From Henriciella mobilis (GTDB lineage Bacteria > Pseudomonadota > Alphaproteobacteria > Caulobacterales > Hyphomonadaceae), in the NCBI RefSeq assembly GCF_003576315.1, contig NZ_QWFZ01000039.1, forward strand, positions 124,001 to 188,000: DNA of 64,000 bases, in the 5' to 3' direction. This document shows, in pieces, positions 8,060-15,705 of this stretch. Within the stretch, counting starts at the first letter, position 1, and each line of letters opens with the position of its first letter. A program made the translations under genes and the position numbers. A model generated the notes under the pieces. The model saw only the letters and a program-made list of their open reading frames with translations, ran no database searches and was not told the origin of the DNA.

Positions 8060-9216
8060 AACGATCCACCCGCCTCATTCATAACAGAGCGGGTACCGGT
8101 CCGAGACGAACGGTGAATCCACCGCTTGAGCGCGCCTCTACGGTCATTTTACCAGATGCTGCCTCCTTGTACTCGCAGAACCCCGCCTATGGCCGGATGG
8201 GACTGTCAGTTCATCAGGAGCTCGAAGCAGCGCTTTGCACGCTGGAAAAAGCCGATTTCACCAGGCTGACTCCGTCGGGCCTAAGCGCATGCGCCGTTGC
8301 CGCCGCAGCTCTGGTCAAGGCAGGTGACCGCATCCTGGTATCAGATTCCATCTACGGTCCTTCCCGTCGCTTCTGTGAGCGCCGTCTAAAGCGCATGGGA
8401 GTTGAATCTGAGCGCTTTGACCCTCGAAATCTGGGTCAGATCGAAATGCTCATGTCTGAGGGCGCCGCCGCAATTTTTCTGGAGTCGCCGGGCTCGTTGA
8501 CATTCGAAATCTCGGATACGCCCGCGATCGTTACCCTTGCGAGGGCACACAACGTAAAAACGATAATGGATAATACGTGGTCTGCCGGTGTCTTTTGCCA
8601 GCCGCTCGACCTCGGTGTCGACGTCTCGGTACAAGCCTTGACCAAGTATGTTGTTGGTCATGCTGATGCTTTTGGCGGCGCAGTCATGACAAACGATCCC
8701 GGCATCGTGCGGGAAATTCGAGACCTGACGGAGGACTGGGGCATCTCAATCGGGCCCGATGACGCTTATTCAGCCCTCAGGGGCACCAGGACGCTCGAAA
8801 CCCGCCTCTCGCAACATCAAGCCTCGGCGCTCCAGCTTGCGAATTGGTTGAGCGGCGTGCCAGGCGTCAACCAGGTTATCCACCCTGCCCTGCCGTCGCA
8901 TCCCGATCACGCACTTTGGCTGCGCGATTTCAGCGGCAGCTCCGGCCTTTTTGGCTTTCTGCTCGATGCTTCAAACCAATCAGAGCTCGATGCCTTTCTT
9001 GGTGCGTTGGAACTATTCAAGCTCGGCTTTTCCTGGGGCGGCTTCGAAAGCCTCATTATCCCTTGCGATGCGCAGCTTACGCGGTTGAAATCCGATTGGA
9101 CGTCCGAGAAAAACGGACAGCTGTTACGCGTTCATGCAGGCCTTGAGGACCCTGACGATCTCATTGCCGATTTTCAGCGCGGTTTCGATGCACTAAGCCG
9201 GAAAAAAAATACTTGA
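8056..9216 (+). CDS. metC: Cystathionine beta-lyase
   Basis: This PLP enzyme of the Cys/Met metabolism family cleaves cystathionine to homocysteine, pyruvate and ammonia. It has 386 residues: the N-terminal TRLIHN and VNPPLERASTVILP segments, YGRMGLSVHQELE, and the PLP lysine in ALTKYVVGHADAFGG at residue 197. The C-terminal half has the family motif FKLGFSWGGFESL. It starts by an ATGA overlap with sseA. With cysK and sseA it forms a set that can make cysteine, move sulfur and feed methionine synthesis. A cystathionine gamma-lyase function cannot be excluded by motif reading, but SWGGFESL and overall resemblance favour MetC. Confidence 0.9.
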   Translation: MKRSTRLIHNRAGTGPRRTVNPPLERASTVILPDAASLYSQNPAYGRMGLSVHQELEAALCTLEKADFTRLTPSGLSACAVAAAALVKAGDRILVSDSIYGPSRRFCERRLKRMGVESERFDPRNLGQIEMLMSEGAAAIFLESPGSLTFEISDTPAIVTLARAHNVKTIMDNTWSAGVFCQPLDLGVDVSVQALTKYVVGHADAFGGAVMTNDPGIVREIRDLTEDWGISIGPDDAYSALRGTRTLETRLSQHQASALQLANWLSGVPGVNQVIHPALPSHPDHALWLRDFSGSSGLFGFLLDASNQSELDAFLGALELFKLGFSWGGFESLIIPCDAQLTRLKSDWTSEKNGQLLRVHAGLEDPDDLIADFQRGFDALSRKKNT

Positions 9217-9239
9217 TTTGAGGCACATTTTTACATATT

Positions 9240-9598
9240 TCCACCGCCGACAAGCAAGCGAGCTACGACGGTCCCGAAAGGGCGTCAGTACGGGTGAGCC
9301 CAACTGTCTTCACTTCATCACTGGCCGAAAGCCAGTCATGCATGCCGAGGATACTTGGATGACGCCCAACAAGTTCGCTTTTGCGACGATGCAGAGCCGT
9401 AAGGATGTCGCGTTCGACACCGGCCTCTATAATTATTATGATCGGAAATTCGGGGACTATCGGGCCGCTATTGCGGAACTCATAAGGCCCTAGCGGGCTC
9501 GCGCCCGCCGAACCATGCCGCGTTTGATCCGTTAGTGGATTGAGCAGTCAATGAGTTCACTGGCGAACTGCCAGTTACAAATCCGAATCTTTCCGATC
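9240..9598 (+). ncRNA. Structured leader of the ornithine decarboxylase gene, resembling the alphaproteobacterial speF motif
   Basis: The 382 bases between metC and the decarboxylase hold a GC-rich, hairpin-rich block beginning near CTACGACGGTCCCGAAAGGGCGTC (9261-9284), then a hairpin ACTGGC/GCCAGT (9320-9336). A 44-codon ORF and a hairpin GCGGGC/GCCCGC (9493-9508) that starts on the last base of its stop codon follow. A second ACTGGC/GCCAGT hairpin lies at 9559-9575. Known: a conserved RNA motif named speF precedes ornithine decarboxylase genes in alphaproteobacteria. The block looks like that motif, but a covariance search was not possible. The two hairpins with identical arms can exchange partners, which suggests a switching leader. 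Confidence 0.65.
9359..9493 (+). CDS. Small leader ORF (44 aa) upstream of ornithine decarboxylase
   Basis: The ORF starts MTPNKFAFATMQ and is rich in Phe, Tyr, Arg and Lys, with a TGLYNYYDRKF stretch in the middle. The ATG at 9359 follows CGAGG with an 8-nt spacer. In-frame ATGs at 9338 and 9218 would extend it, but the latter runs through the structured leader. The stop (TAG, 9491-9493) leads straight into the GCGGGC hairpin. Enterobacterial speF is controlled by a leader peptide that stalls ribosomes on ornithine. A similar role is a guess based only on position and composition. No homologue is recognised. Confidence 0.45.
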   Translation: MTPNKFAFATMQSRKDVAFDTGLYNYYDRKFGDYRAAIAELIRP

Positions 9599-10786
9599 AT
9601 GTTCAAGTCTGATTACGCCACATTGGCGCGTCCCGCCATTCTTCCCGATTCCACAAACCGCTCCGGCCTTCCGGCTTTCGCGAGCGTGGGAGACGTTCTT
9701 CGCGCTTATGAAGGCGACGATGCCATCTTTGTCCTGTATCCCAAAAAGATCGCGGCGGCAGCGCGAACATTCCTGAACGGATTCCCGGGGAAAGTTATGT
9801 ACGCCGTTAAGGCGAACCCGCACCCGACTGTTCTGAAGACGTTGTGGACGGCGGGCGTTCGGCACTTTGACGTCGCCTCGACCCGCGAAGTCGATCTGGT
9901 GAAGGCAATAGCCCCGTCTGCGAAGCTGTTCTTCATGCATCCTGTAAAGTCGCGTGCGGCCATTCGGCATGCTTATGCCGAGGGTGTTCGCGATTTCTCA
10001 TTCGACTGCATCGACGAACTTCATAAGATTCTCGAAGAAACTGGCTATCCAGGCGACCTTAACCTCCATGTTCGTCTTGCATTGCCAAAAGGCGATGCAG
10101 TCATGCCGCTTTCCGGCAAGTTCGGTGCTGATCGCAGCGAAGCCGTAGACCTGTTGACGTCCGCCCGGCCACACGTGGCGATGCTTGGCATGACGTTCCA
10201 TGTTGGTTCGCAATGCCTGAATACCGATGATTATGGCCGTGCTCTCGCCTGGGCGAGCTCAATCGCTGACGAAGCCGGAGTTGAAATCGACTCAATAGAT
10301 TGCGGCGGCGGCTTCCCAGTTGCTTATCCTGGTATGTCTCCAAGGCCGATGAGTAATTATTTCTCGGCCATAAAGGAGGCTCTCGCGGTTCACGGCTTTG
10401 AGGACATACAAGTCCTCGGAGAGCCTGGGCGCGCGTTGTGCGCCCAAGGCGGCTCGACCCTTGCCCGTGTTGAGCTTCGCAAGGGCGCCGATCTTTATCT
10501 GAATGATGGAAGCTACGGTTCACTGTTCGATGCAGCCCAGTGCGCCTGGAAGTTTCCGGTGAAACTTCACCGTTCAGCGCCCCGCGAAGCGGATAACAAC
10601 ACTGCATTCCGTTTCTTTGGGCCTACCTGTGACAGTCTCGATGTCATGGAAGGGCCGTTCGAACTGCCCGGAGATGTTGAAGAGGGCGACTGGATCGAGA
10701 TTTGCCATCTTGGTGCCTACGGCCAAGCCCTGGCTTCCCGGTTCAACGGTTTCTTTTCGGAGACAACTGTCGCCGTAATGTCCTAA
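9599..10786 (+). CDS. Ornithine/lysine decarboxylase, alanine-racemase-fold (type III PLP) group
   Basis: This is a PLP decarboxylase that makes putrescine from ornithine (or cadaverine from lysine), the first step of polyamine synthesis. Motifs of the eukaryotic-type ODC family are present: YAVKANP with the PLP lysine at residue 71, FDVASTREV, MTFHVGSQ, DCGGGFPVAYPG, GEPGRALCA, and the partner-subunit cysteine in FFGPTCDSLDVM at about 344. The C-terminal HLGAYG completes it. Starting at 9599 gives 395 residues. An in-frame ATG at 9551 would add 16 residues encoded by a hairpin. Neither has a clear ribosome binding site, consistent with translation control by the leader. A deoxyhypusine-synthase-like gene follows 106 nt later. 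Confidence 0.9.
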   Translation: MFKSDYATLARPAILPDSTNRSGLPAFASVGDVLRAYEGDDAIFVLYPKKIAAAARTFLNGFPGKVMYAVKANPHPTVLKTLWTAGVRHFDVASTREVDLVKAIAPSAKLFFMHPVKSRAAIRHAYAEGVRDFSFDCIDELHKILEETGYPGDLNLHVRLALPKGDAVMPLSGKFGADRSEAVDLLTSARPHVAMLGMTFHVGSQCLNTDDYGRALAWASSIADEAGVEIDSIDCGGGFPVAYPGMSPRPMSNYFSAIKEALAVHGFEDIQVLGEPGRALCAQGGSTLARVELRKGADLYLNDGSYGSLFDAAQCAWKFPVKLHRSAPREADNNTAFRFFGPTCDSLDVMEGPFELPGDVEEGDWIEICHLGAYGQALASRFNGFFSETTVAVMS

Positions 10787-10797
10787 CTCACGTCAGT

Positions 10798-10832
10798 CAG
10801 GCGCCTCTGTCAATTCTCGAAAGAGGCGCCTG
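10798..10832 (+). terminator. Perfect 11-bp hairpin between the decarboxylase and the DHS-like gene
   Basis: CAGGCGCCTCT (10798-10808) pairs perfectly with AGAGGCGCCTG (10822-10832) across a 13-nt loop. It follows the decarboxylase stop by about 10 nt. No run of T follows, so it may be a partial or Rho-assisted terminator, an attenuator or an mRNA-stabilising element rather than a classical intrinsic terminator. Confidence 0.5.
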
Positions 10833-10892
10833 TCTGGACCCTACCCTCGCCGCCCGCTAGAAGGCGAGCGAACCCGATTCCGGAGTCCCCAA

Positions 10893-11924
10893 ATGAACGC
10901 ACCCACAAATCGCAAAGCAGAGCTACTCAGCAAGCCAGTCGAACACGTCGATATCACCAAATTCGACGCTCGTCCGATAATCGAGGCGATGGGCAAGATG
11001 TCCTTCTCCTCAAGAGATGCCGCTCGCGCCACCGAGATTTTCAACATGGCAGTCGAAGACCCGGACTGCTCGATCATCCTCACGCTTGCAGGTTCCACGT
11101 CCGCCGGCGGCTGTATGCATGTCTATCGCGATCTCGTGAAATACGGACTAGTCGACTGCATCGTCGCCACCGGTGCTTCAATCGTTGACATGGATTTCTT
11201 CGAGGCACTTGGCTATCAGCACTATCAGGCACCTGAACAAGTCGACGATAACACGCTTCGCGATCTCTACATCGACCGGATCTACGACACGTTCATCGAC
11301 GAGGAAGAACTGCAGGCCTGTGATCACACGATCAAGGACATCGCCGACAGCCTTGAGCGCCGCCCCTATTCTTCCCGGGAATTCATCTGGGAAATGGGTA
11401 AATGGCTCAAGGAAAACGCCAAGAAGAAGGATTCCCTGATCGAGACCTGCTACGATCACCATGTTCCAATCTTTGTGCCGGCATTCTCGGATTGCTCAGC
11501 AGGTTTTGGACTGGTCAAACACCAGGTCGAAAACCTCGGCAACTATATGTCTATCGACAGCGTCGCAGACTTCCGTGAACTGACCGATGTGAAGATTGCG
11601 GCAGGATCTACAGGCCTTCTTATGGTCGGCGGCGGCGTCCCCAAGAACTTTGTCCAGGACACTGTGGTTTGCGCCGAAATTCTCGGCAAGGAAGTCGAGA
11701 TGCACAAATACGCCGTTCAAATCACGGTAGCGGACACTCGCGACGGCGCGTGTTCGTCCTCGACGCTCAAGGAAGCGGCAAGCTGGGGCAAGGTGCAGAC
11801 CGTGTACGAGCAAATGGTCTTTGCGGAAGCAAGCACCGTGATACCGCTCCTCGCTTCAGCATCCTGGCACAAGGGCGAATGGAAGAAACGCAAACCAAGA
11901 GAGTTCGCGAAACTCTTCCTTTAA
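10893..11924 (+). CDS. Deoxyhypusine synthase-like protein (probable polyamine aminobutyltransferase)
   Basis: Bacteria have no hypusine, so bacterial members of this NAD-dependent family are thought to transfer the aminobutyl group of one polyamine to another amine, for example to form homospermidine. The 343-residue protein keeps the family core: TLAGSTSAGG, LVDCIVATGASIVDMDF, MVGGGVPKNFVQ, and EAASWGKVQ whose lysine (about residue 300) matches the catalytic lysine of deoxyhypusine synthase. Coupling to an ornithine decarboxylase, which makes putrescine, supports a homospermidine synthase-like role. A guanidino-substrate variant is also possible. The start follows AACCCGATTCCGGAGTCCCC with GGAG. 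A strong terminator lies just downstream. Confidence 0.85.
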   Translation: MNAPTNRKAELLSKPVEHVDITKFDARPIIEAMGKMSFSSRDAARATEIFNMAVEDPDCSIILTLAGSTSAGGCMHVYRDLVKYGLVDCIVATGASIVDMDFFEALGYQHYQAPEQVDDNTLRDLYIDRIYDTFIDEEELQACDHTIKDIADSLERRPYSSREFIWEMGKWLKENAKKKDSLIETCYDHHVPIFVPAFSDCSAGFGLVKHQVENLGNYMSIDSVADFRELTDVKIAAGSTGLLMVGGGVPKNFVQDTVVCAEILGKEVEMHKYAVQITVADTRDGACSSSTLKEAASWGKVQTVYEQMVFAEASTVIPLLASASWHKGEWKKRKPREFAKLFL

Positions 11925-11952
11925 GGCACCGGCCTTAAGCACAAATTCCATG

Positions 11953-11983
11953 ACGCCGGGGCATCCATTGTCCCGGCGTTTTT
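11953..11983 (+). terminator. Intrinsic terminator after the polyamine genes
   Basis: ACGCCGGG (11953-11960) pairs with CCCGGCGT (11972-11979) across a loop, followed by a run of five T. This is the clearest Rho-independent terminator of the window. It ends the decarboxylase/DHS-like transcription unit and insulates the enoyl-CoA hydratase gene. Confidence 0.85.
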
Positions 11984-12032
11984 GATTCTGCACAGTCCAA
12001 CTTCGCCGTCAGAACCTCAGCGGGAGAAAGCC

Positions 12033-12845
12033 ATGTCGGATCGGATTGAAGTGAAGAATATTGATGGTGTTGCAGACGTGAGACTTGTCCGCACAGACAA
12101 GATGAACGCTCTCGATGAAAAGATGTTCTCAGCTCTCGTCTCCACGACCGAGGAACTGGCAAATGACAATTCGGTCCGGTGCGTCGTTCTCTCCGGCGAG
12201 GGCCGCGCGTTCTGTGCCGGTCTCGACATGGGCAATTTTGGCAAAATGGCCGAAGGCAGCGGTGGCGGGTCACCAACCGCCCGGGCCCCGCTCGCCGAAC
12301 GCACTCATGGAGTCGCCAACCGGCCCCAGCAGGCTGTATGGGGCTGGCACGCGCTCCCGGTTCCAGTCATAGCGGCCGTACACGGCGTGGCCCTCGGCGG
12401 GGGCTTCCAGCTGTCGCTTGGCGCTGATATCCGCATCGTTCATCCGGCAACTAAAATGTCGATCATGGAAATCAAATGGGGTCTTGTCCCCGACATGGCG
12501 GGGACAGCCATCATGCGGAATCTCTGTCGAGATGATATCCTGCGGGAGCTTACCTATACGGGCCGGATCTTCTCAGGCGCGGATGCTCTGAACTATGGAT
12601 TCGCAACTGAGGTCAGCGAAAAGCCCTACGAACGGGCTATGGAGCTGGCCAAGACAATCGCTTCCAAGAACCCCGATGCAATCCGGGCAAACAAGCAGAT
12701 ATTCAACAACCTGCCCGACCTAAATGCTGCGGAATCACTGCTTCAGGAATCTGTCCTTCAGGACAAGATCATTGGTTCAAAGAATCAGATTGAAGCCGTC
12801 ATGGCCGAGCTGCAAAAGCGTGCCCCGGTTTTCGATGACGGGTGA
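12033..12845 (+). CDS. Enoyl-CoA hydratase/isomerase (crotonase) family protein
   Basis: This is a crotonase-fold enzyme acting on CoA thioesters. The 270 residues include the first oxyanion-hole segment SGEGRAFCAGLDMGNF and the second, AVHGVALGGGFQLSLGADIRI, then MEIKWGLVPDMAG. The usual second catalytic Glu region reads KMSIMEIKWGLVPD. The insert after the first oxyanion segment (GKMAEGSGGGSPTARAP) is glycine- and serine-rich and longer than in the Escherichia paralogues. The ATG at 12033 follows GGGAGAAAG, a strong ribosome binding site, so the in-frame ATG at 11982 inside the terminator is rejected. The exact substrate is not predictable. The gene stands alone between two terminators. Confidence 0.88.
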   Translation: MSDRIEVKNIDGVADVRLVRTDKMNALDEKMFSALVSTTEELANDNSVRCVVLSGEGRAFCAGLDMGNFGKMAEGSGGGSPTARAPLAERTHGVANRPQQAVWGWHALPVPVIAAVHGVALGGGFQLSLGADIRIVHPATKMSIMEIKWGLVPDMAGTAIMRNLCRDDILRELTYTGRIFSGADALNYGFATEVSEKPYERAMELAKTIASKNPDAIRANKQIFNNLPDLNAAESLLQESVLQDKIIGSKNQIEAVMAELQKRAPVFDDG

Positions 12846-12870
12846 CTGAAATCAAGCTCCAGAATCAACG

Positions 12871-12898
12871 AAAGCCGGAACCTGAAGGCTCCGGCTTT
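12871..12898. terminator. Bidirectional terminator between enoyl-CoA hydratase and tRNA-Asp
   Basis: AAAGCCGGA (12871-12879) pairs with TCCGGCTTT (12890-12898). The flanking A and T tracts allow use on both strands, serving the converging hydratase gene and tRNA-Asp. Confidence 0.65.
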
Positions 12899-12913
12899 AT
12901 CGTTGGCCTGATC

Positions 12914-12990
12914 TGGCGCGAGTGACGGGGCTCGAACCCGCGACCTCCGGCGTGACAGGCCGGCACTCTAACCAACTGAGCTACACCCGC
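12914..12990 (-). tRNA. tRNA-Asp (GTC), CCA encoded
   Basis: This is a 77-nt cloverleaf on the minus strand. The acceptor arm GCGGGTG pairs with CACTCGC (one G-T pair), the discriminator is G and the CCA end is encoded. The D arm is GTAGCTCAGTTGGTTAGAGT. The anticodon stem CCGGC/GCCGG carries loop CTGTCAC with anticodon GTC. The T arm has GGTTCGAGCCC. Confidence 0.97.
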
Positions 12991-13025
12991 ACAGATCGGC
13001 CACCGCATCCCGCGGTGAGGCGCCT

Positions 13026-13053
13026 GATTAGACAAGGCGGCTTGGCTGGTCAA
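13026..13053 (-). promoter_or_regulatory. Probable promoter of tRNA-Asp
   Basis: On the minus strand TTGACC (13053-13048), a 16-bp spacer and CTAATC (13031-13026) approach the housekeeping sigma consensus, with the -35 close to TTGACA. The -10 ends 35 bp before the mature tRNA 5' end, leaving a short leader. Seen by eye only. Confidence 0.5.
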
Positions 13054-13128
13054 GCGGGAAGTGCCATGAGAATGCCATGACTTGCAGCTAGGGCTTAGCA
13101 GACTTCAGGAATCGGGTGTTCTAGACCT

Positions 13129-15702
13129 ATGAAACGTGTCTTCATTTTCGCCGGTGCCGGACTCGGTCTGCTTCTTATTGTTCTCGCGGCCCTCCCCTTT
13201 TTCATACCTGCGTCTGTTTACAAGGCGCAGATTGAGACGGCTGCAAGCAATGCGCTTGGTCGCCCGGTAAGTGTCGATGGCGAGGCCAGGATATCAATCT
13301 TCCCGGTGATCTCAGCGTCGCTAGAAGACGTGCGCGTTGCCAATCCCGACGGTTTTGAAGCGCCCAATATGATCGAAGCGGGCGCCTTGCGCGGCTCGGT
13401 AAAGTTGCTGCCGCTGTTTTCTCGGCGGGTAGAGGTAAAAGAGATCTCATTCGAGGACGCATCTGTGCGCCTGACCCGTACCGCCGCCGGAGAGGTCAAT
13501 TGGGAGTTTGAGCGCAATACAGCGCCCGACGACGGCGCGAATCCGCAGCCTTCAGGCGACCCTTTCTCTGCCACTATCGACAGGGCGCGGCTGCGCAACG
13601 CGTCAGTGGTCTACGAAGACCTTCAAAGCGGCATTCGGTACGATCTCTCCGACTTCAATGCAGAAGCTTCATTGAAATCGGCTGATCGGCCGATGACCCT
13701 TCGGGCGAATGGCGTCTTCCAGAATGAACGGTTCGAGTTCGATCTGACCTTGACGTCACCTGAAGCTCTCCTGTCCGGTGTTCAGGCCTCAGTCGACGCC
13801 CGGCTCGGTTCGGATCTCGGCAACGTCAGTTTTGACGGAACCATAACCAACGAAGACGCCATGAACGTTTCAGGGCGTTATTCTGCAAACATTCCTCAGT
13901 TAAGCGACGTCACATCCTTCTTGGATATCGCTCTGCCTGTAGATCTGGCACCGCTGGGTGGGCTGCGCGCCAGCGGATCCATTGAGGGCGCGCTGCCAGA
14001 TCTGTCTCTTAATTTTTCTGACCTAACCGTTTCCGGTGACGGGCTGAATCTAAACTACAATGGGCTGCTTCATATCCGCGACACACCAGAGTTCGACGGA
14101 CAGGCCAGTCTGGATGTAAGGGACGCGTTTGCGTTGAGCCGGGAACTTGGACTGCCTCTGCAACCGCTAAGCGCCTTCAAGCAGCTTTCGATTAATTCTA
14201 GACTGGAAGGGCCTGCGACAGCACTTAACTTCGCCGGAATAACGGCTCGCAGCAACAGCCCGTCGCTCAGTGCGTCCTACTCCGGATCAATTTCACTGGC
14301 CGACGACGGCCGGGTCGATGGTGATCTGTCCGCAAAAAGCGACCAGCTGCGCCAACTGCTATCCCAGCTTGGCGTCGAACTACCAGAAGGCACATCGCTG
14401 AAGTCAGCCTCAGTCTCCGGTCGGGCGCGCGGCAACTTCCAGCGACTCGGACTCGAAAGCGGAACATTTGCGCTCGACGACACGCAGGCTACCGGTTCGA
14501 TTTCCGCCGATCTGAGCGCGGCTGTTCCAGCCGTCAAAGCCGACCTGAAGACCAGTCGCCTGGATCTATCCCCGTTCCTTGGCTCAGATGCCGACCAGCC
14601 AGCGGCAAGCCAGCCTTCTGCGTGGAGTGAGGCTCCTCTAGACCTCGCAGCGCTAAATTTGCTGGATGCCGACATTGCTTTGGTGGCCGACGAAATTGAT
14701 ATCGGAAAGATCCAGCTCAAAAACTCGGATCTCTCGGTTTCGCTGAAATCTGGAAAGCTTAATGCCAACCTGAACCGGTTTTCGGCATTTGGTGGAAGCT
14801 GGAACGGCAAGGCGATCGTTGATGCCGCTGGATCGACTCCGGCTTTCGACTTCGAAATGGCAGCCTCGAGCGTCGAAGCGCAATCCCTTTTGTCCAGCCT
14901 TGCCGGTTTCGACAAGCTCAGTGGGGGCGGACAGTTCTCAATTGATGTTGCGGCGTCCGGCGCCAGCATCAATCAGATTGTCAACGCTGTTGATGGCAGC
15001 CTGTCGCTCGAAATTGGCAATGGTGCGTTGCAGGGTGTCAACCTCGGTCAACTCGTCCGTTCCGCGGGCTCGCTGCGCGAAGCATTGTCATCGGGAAATC
15101 TGACGCTGCAGTCACTCGGAGAGGTCGTCTCGCCGCAGGCTGAAACAGACTTCACCAATTTCTCGGCGACTCTGGATATTCAGGATGGATTGGCACAAAT
15201 CCAGTCGCTTTCTCTTGTCAACTCAGTGATGAATGTCAGCGGCGCAGGACAGATTGGTATTGGCGGACGCACACTCGACGTCAAGCTTACCCCGGCCATC
15301 GACCGGGCTGGGCAAGGCAATACAGCAACGGTTCAACTGAACGGAATCCCGGTGCCGCTTCGGGTCCAAGGCAGCTGGAATGCTCCCCGATTTACTCCTG
15401 ACTTCTCCGGAGTCCAGTCGGCGCTGGCGTCGAATGTCCGAGACAGGGCGGCATCGGAGCTTCAGGACCGGATAGGTGGCGAACCGGGAGCTATTGCTTC
15501 GGATGTCATCGGCGGTCGCCAACCTGGCGCATCGGCGGACAAGACGGGAAGTCAGCCACAAAGCCCAGCAGACGATTCGCAAGAGTCTGCGACATCGCCT
15601 GAGGCAGACGCGCCGAACGAGAGTGAGGGCGAGGACGGCGAAGAAAGCGAAAGCGAGAAGGCAATCAAGGATGTATTGGGGCTAATTCTGGGGCCAAATT
15701 AG
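13129..15702 (+). CDS. AsmA family protein
   Basis: This is a large envelope protein of 857 residues. It has one N-terminal membrane anchor (GLGLLLIVLAALPFFIP, about residues 11-27) followed by the AsmA-typical VYKAQIETAASNALGRPVSV and long beta-rich repeats predicted to lie in the periplasm. The AsmA C-terminal domain is recognisable by ANLNRFSAFGGSWNG, GGGQFSIDVAASG and NGALQGVNLGQLV. Family members are implicated in outer-membrane biogenesis and intermembrane phospholipid traffic. The last 70 residues are low-complexity and acidic (SEGEDGEESESE) and end in the hydrophobic DVLGLILGPN. The gene appears monocistronic and converges on the GGDEF-EAL gene with a 3-nt gap. Confidence 0.9.
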   Translation: MKRVFIFAGAGLGLLLIVLAALPFFIPASVYKAQIETAASNALGRPVSVDGEARISIFPVISASLEDVRVANPDGFEAPNMIEAGALRGSVKLLPLFSRRVEVKEISFEDASVRLTRTAAGEVNWEFERNTAPDDGANPQPSGDPFSATIDRARLRNASVVYEDLQSGIRYDLSDFNAEASLKSADRPMTLRANGVFQNERFEFDLTLTSPEALLSGVQASVDARLGSDLGNVSFDGTITNEDAMNVSGRYSANIPQLSDVTSFLDIALPVDLAPLGGLRASGSIEGALPDLSLNFSDLTVSGDGLNLNYNGLLHIRDTPEFDGQASLDVRDAFALSRELGLPLQPLSAFKQLSINSRLEGPATALNFAGITARSNSPSLSASYSGSISLADDGRVDGDLSAKSDQLRQLLSQLGVELPEGTSLKSASVSGRARGNFQRLGLESGTFALDDTQATGSISADLSAAVPAVKADLKTSRLDLSPFLGSDADQPAASQPSAWSEAPLDLAALNLLDADIALVADEIDIGKIQLKNSDLSVSLKSGKLNANLNRFSAFGGSWNGKAIVDAAGSTPAFDFEMAASSVEAQSLLSSLAGFDKLSGGGQFSIDVAASGASINQIVNAVDGSLSLEIGNGALQGVNLGQLVRSAGSLREALSSGNLTLQSLGEVVSPQAETDFTNFSATLDIQDGLAQIQSLSLVNSVMNVSGAGQIGIGGRTLDVKLTPAIDRAGQGNTATVQLNGIPVPLRVQGSWNAPRFTPDFSGVQSALASNVRDRAASELQDRIGGEPGAIASDVIGGRQPGASADKTGSQPQSPADDSQESATSPEADAPNESEGEDGEESESEKAIKDVLGLILGPN

Positions 15703-15705
15703 GCC

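Noticed and set aside
9218-9493. Reading frame of 91 codons covering the leader of ornithine decarboxylase as one gene
   Set aside because: Its first half runs through the hairpin-rich leader and has no ribosome binding site. Only the last 44 codons, with their own ribosome binding site, are proposed.
9525-9550. TGATCC at 9525 as a second ECF-type promoter, driving the decarboxylase
   Set aside because: Eighteen bases downstream there is CAATGA rather than TAAGA or TAAAG, so the -10 half is absent.
13062-13082. Direct repeat TGCCATGA twice in the AsmA upstream region as a regulatory element
   Set aside because: Only two 8-bp copies 11 bp apart; too short to distinguish from chance.
14277-14972. 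Open frame of 231 codons antisense to the AsmA gene
   Set aside because: No ribosome binding site, no family resemblance, and the sense frame is a well-supported AsmA protein.
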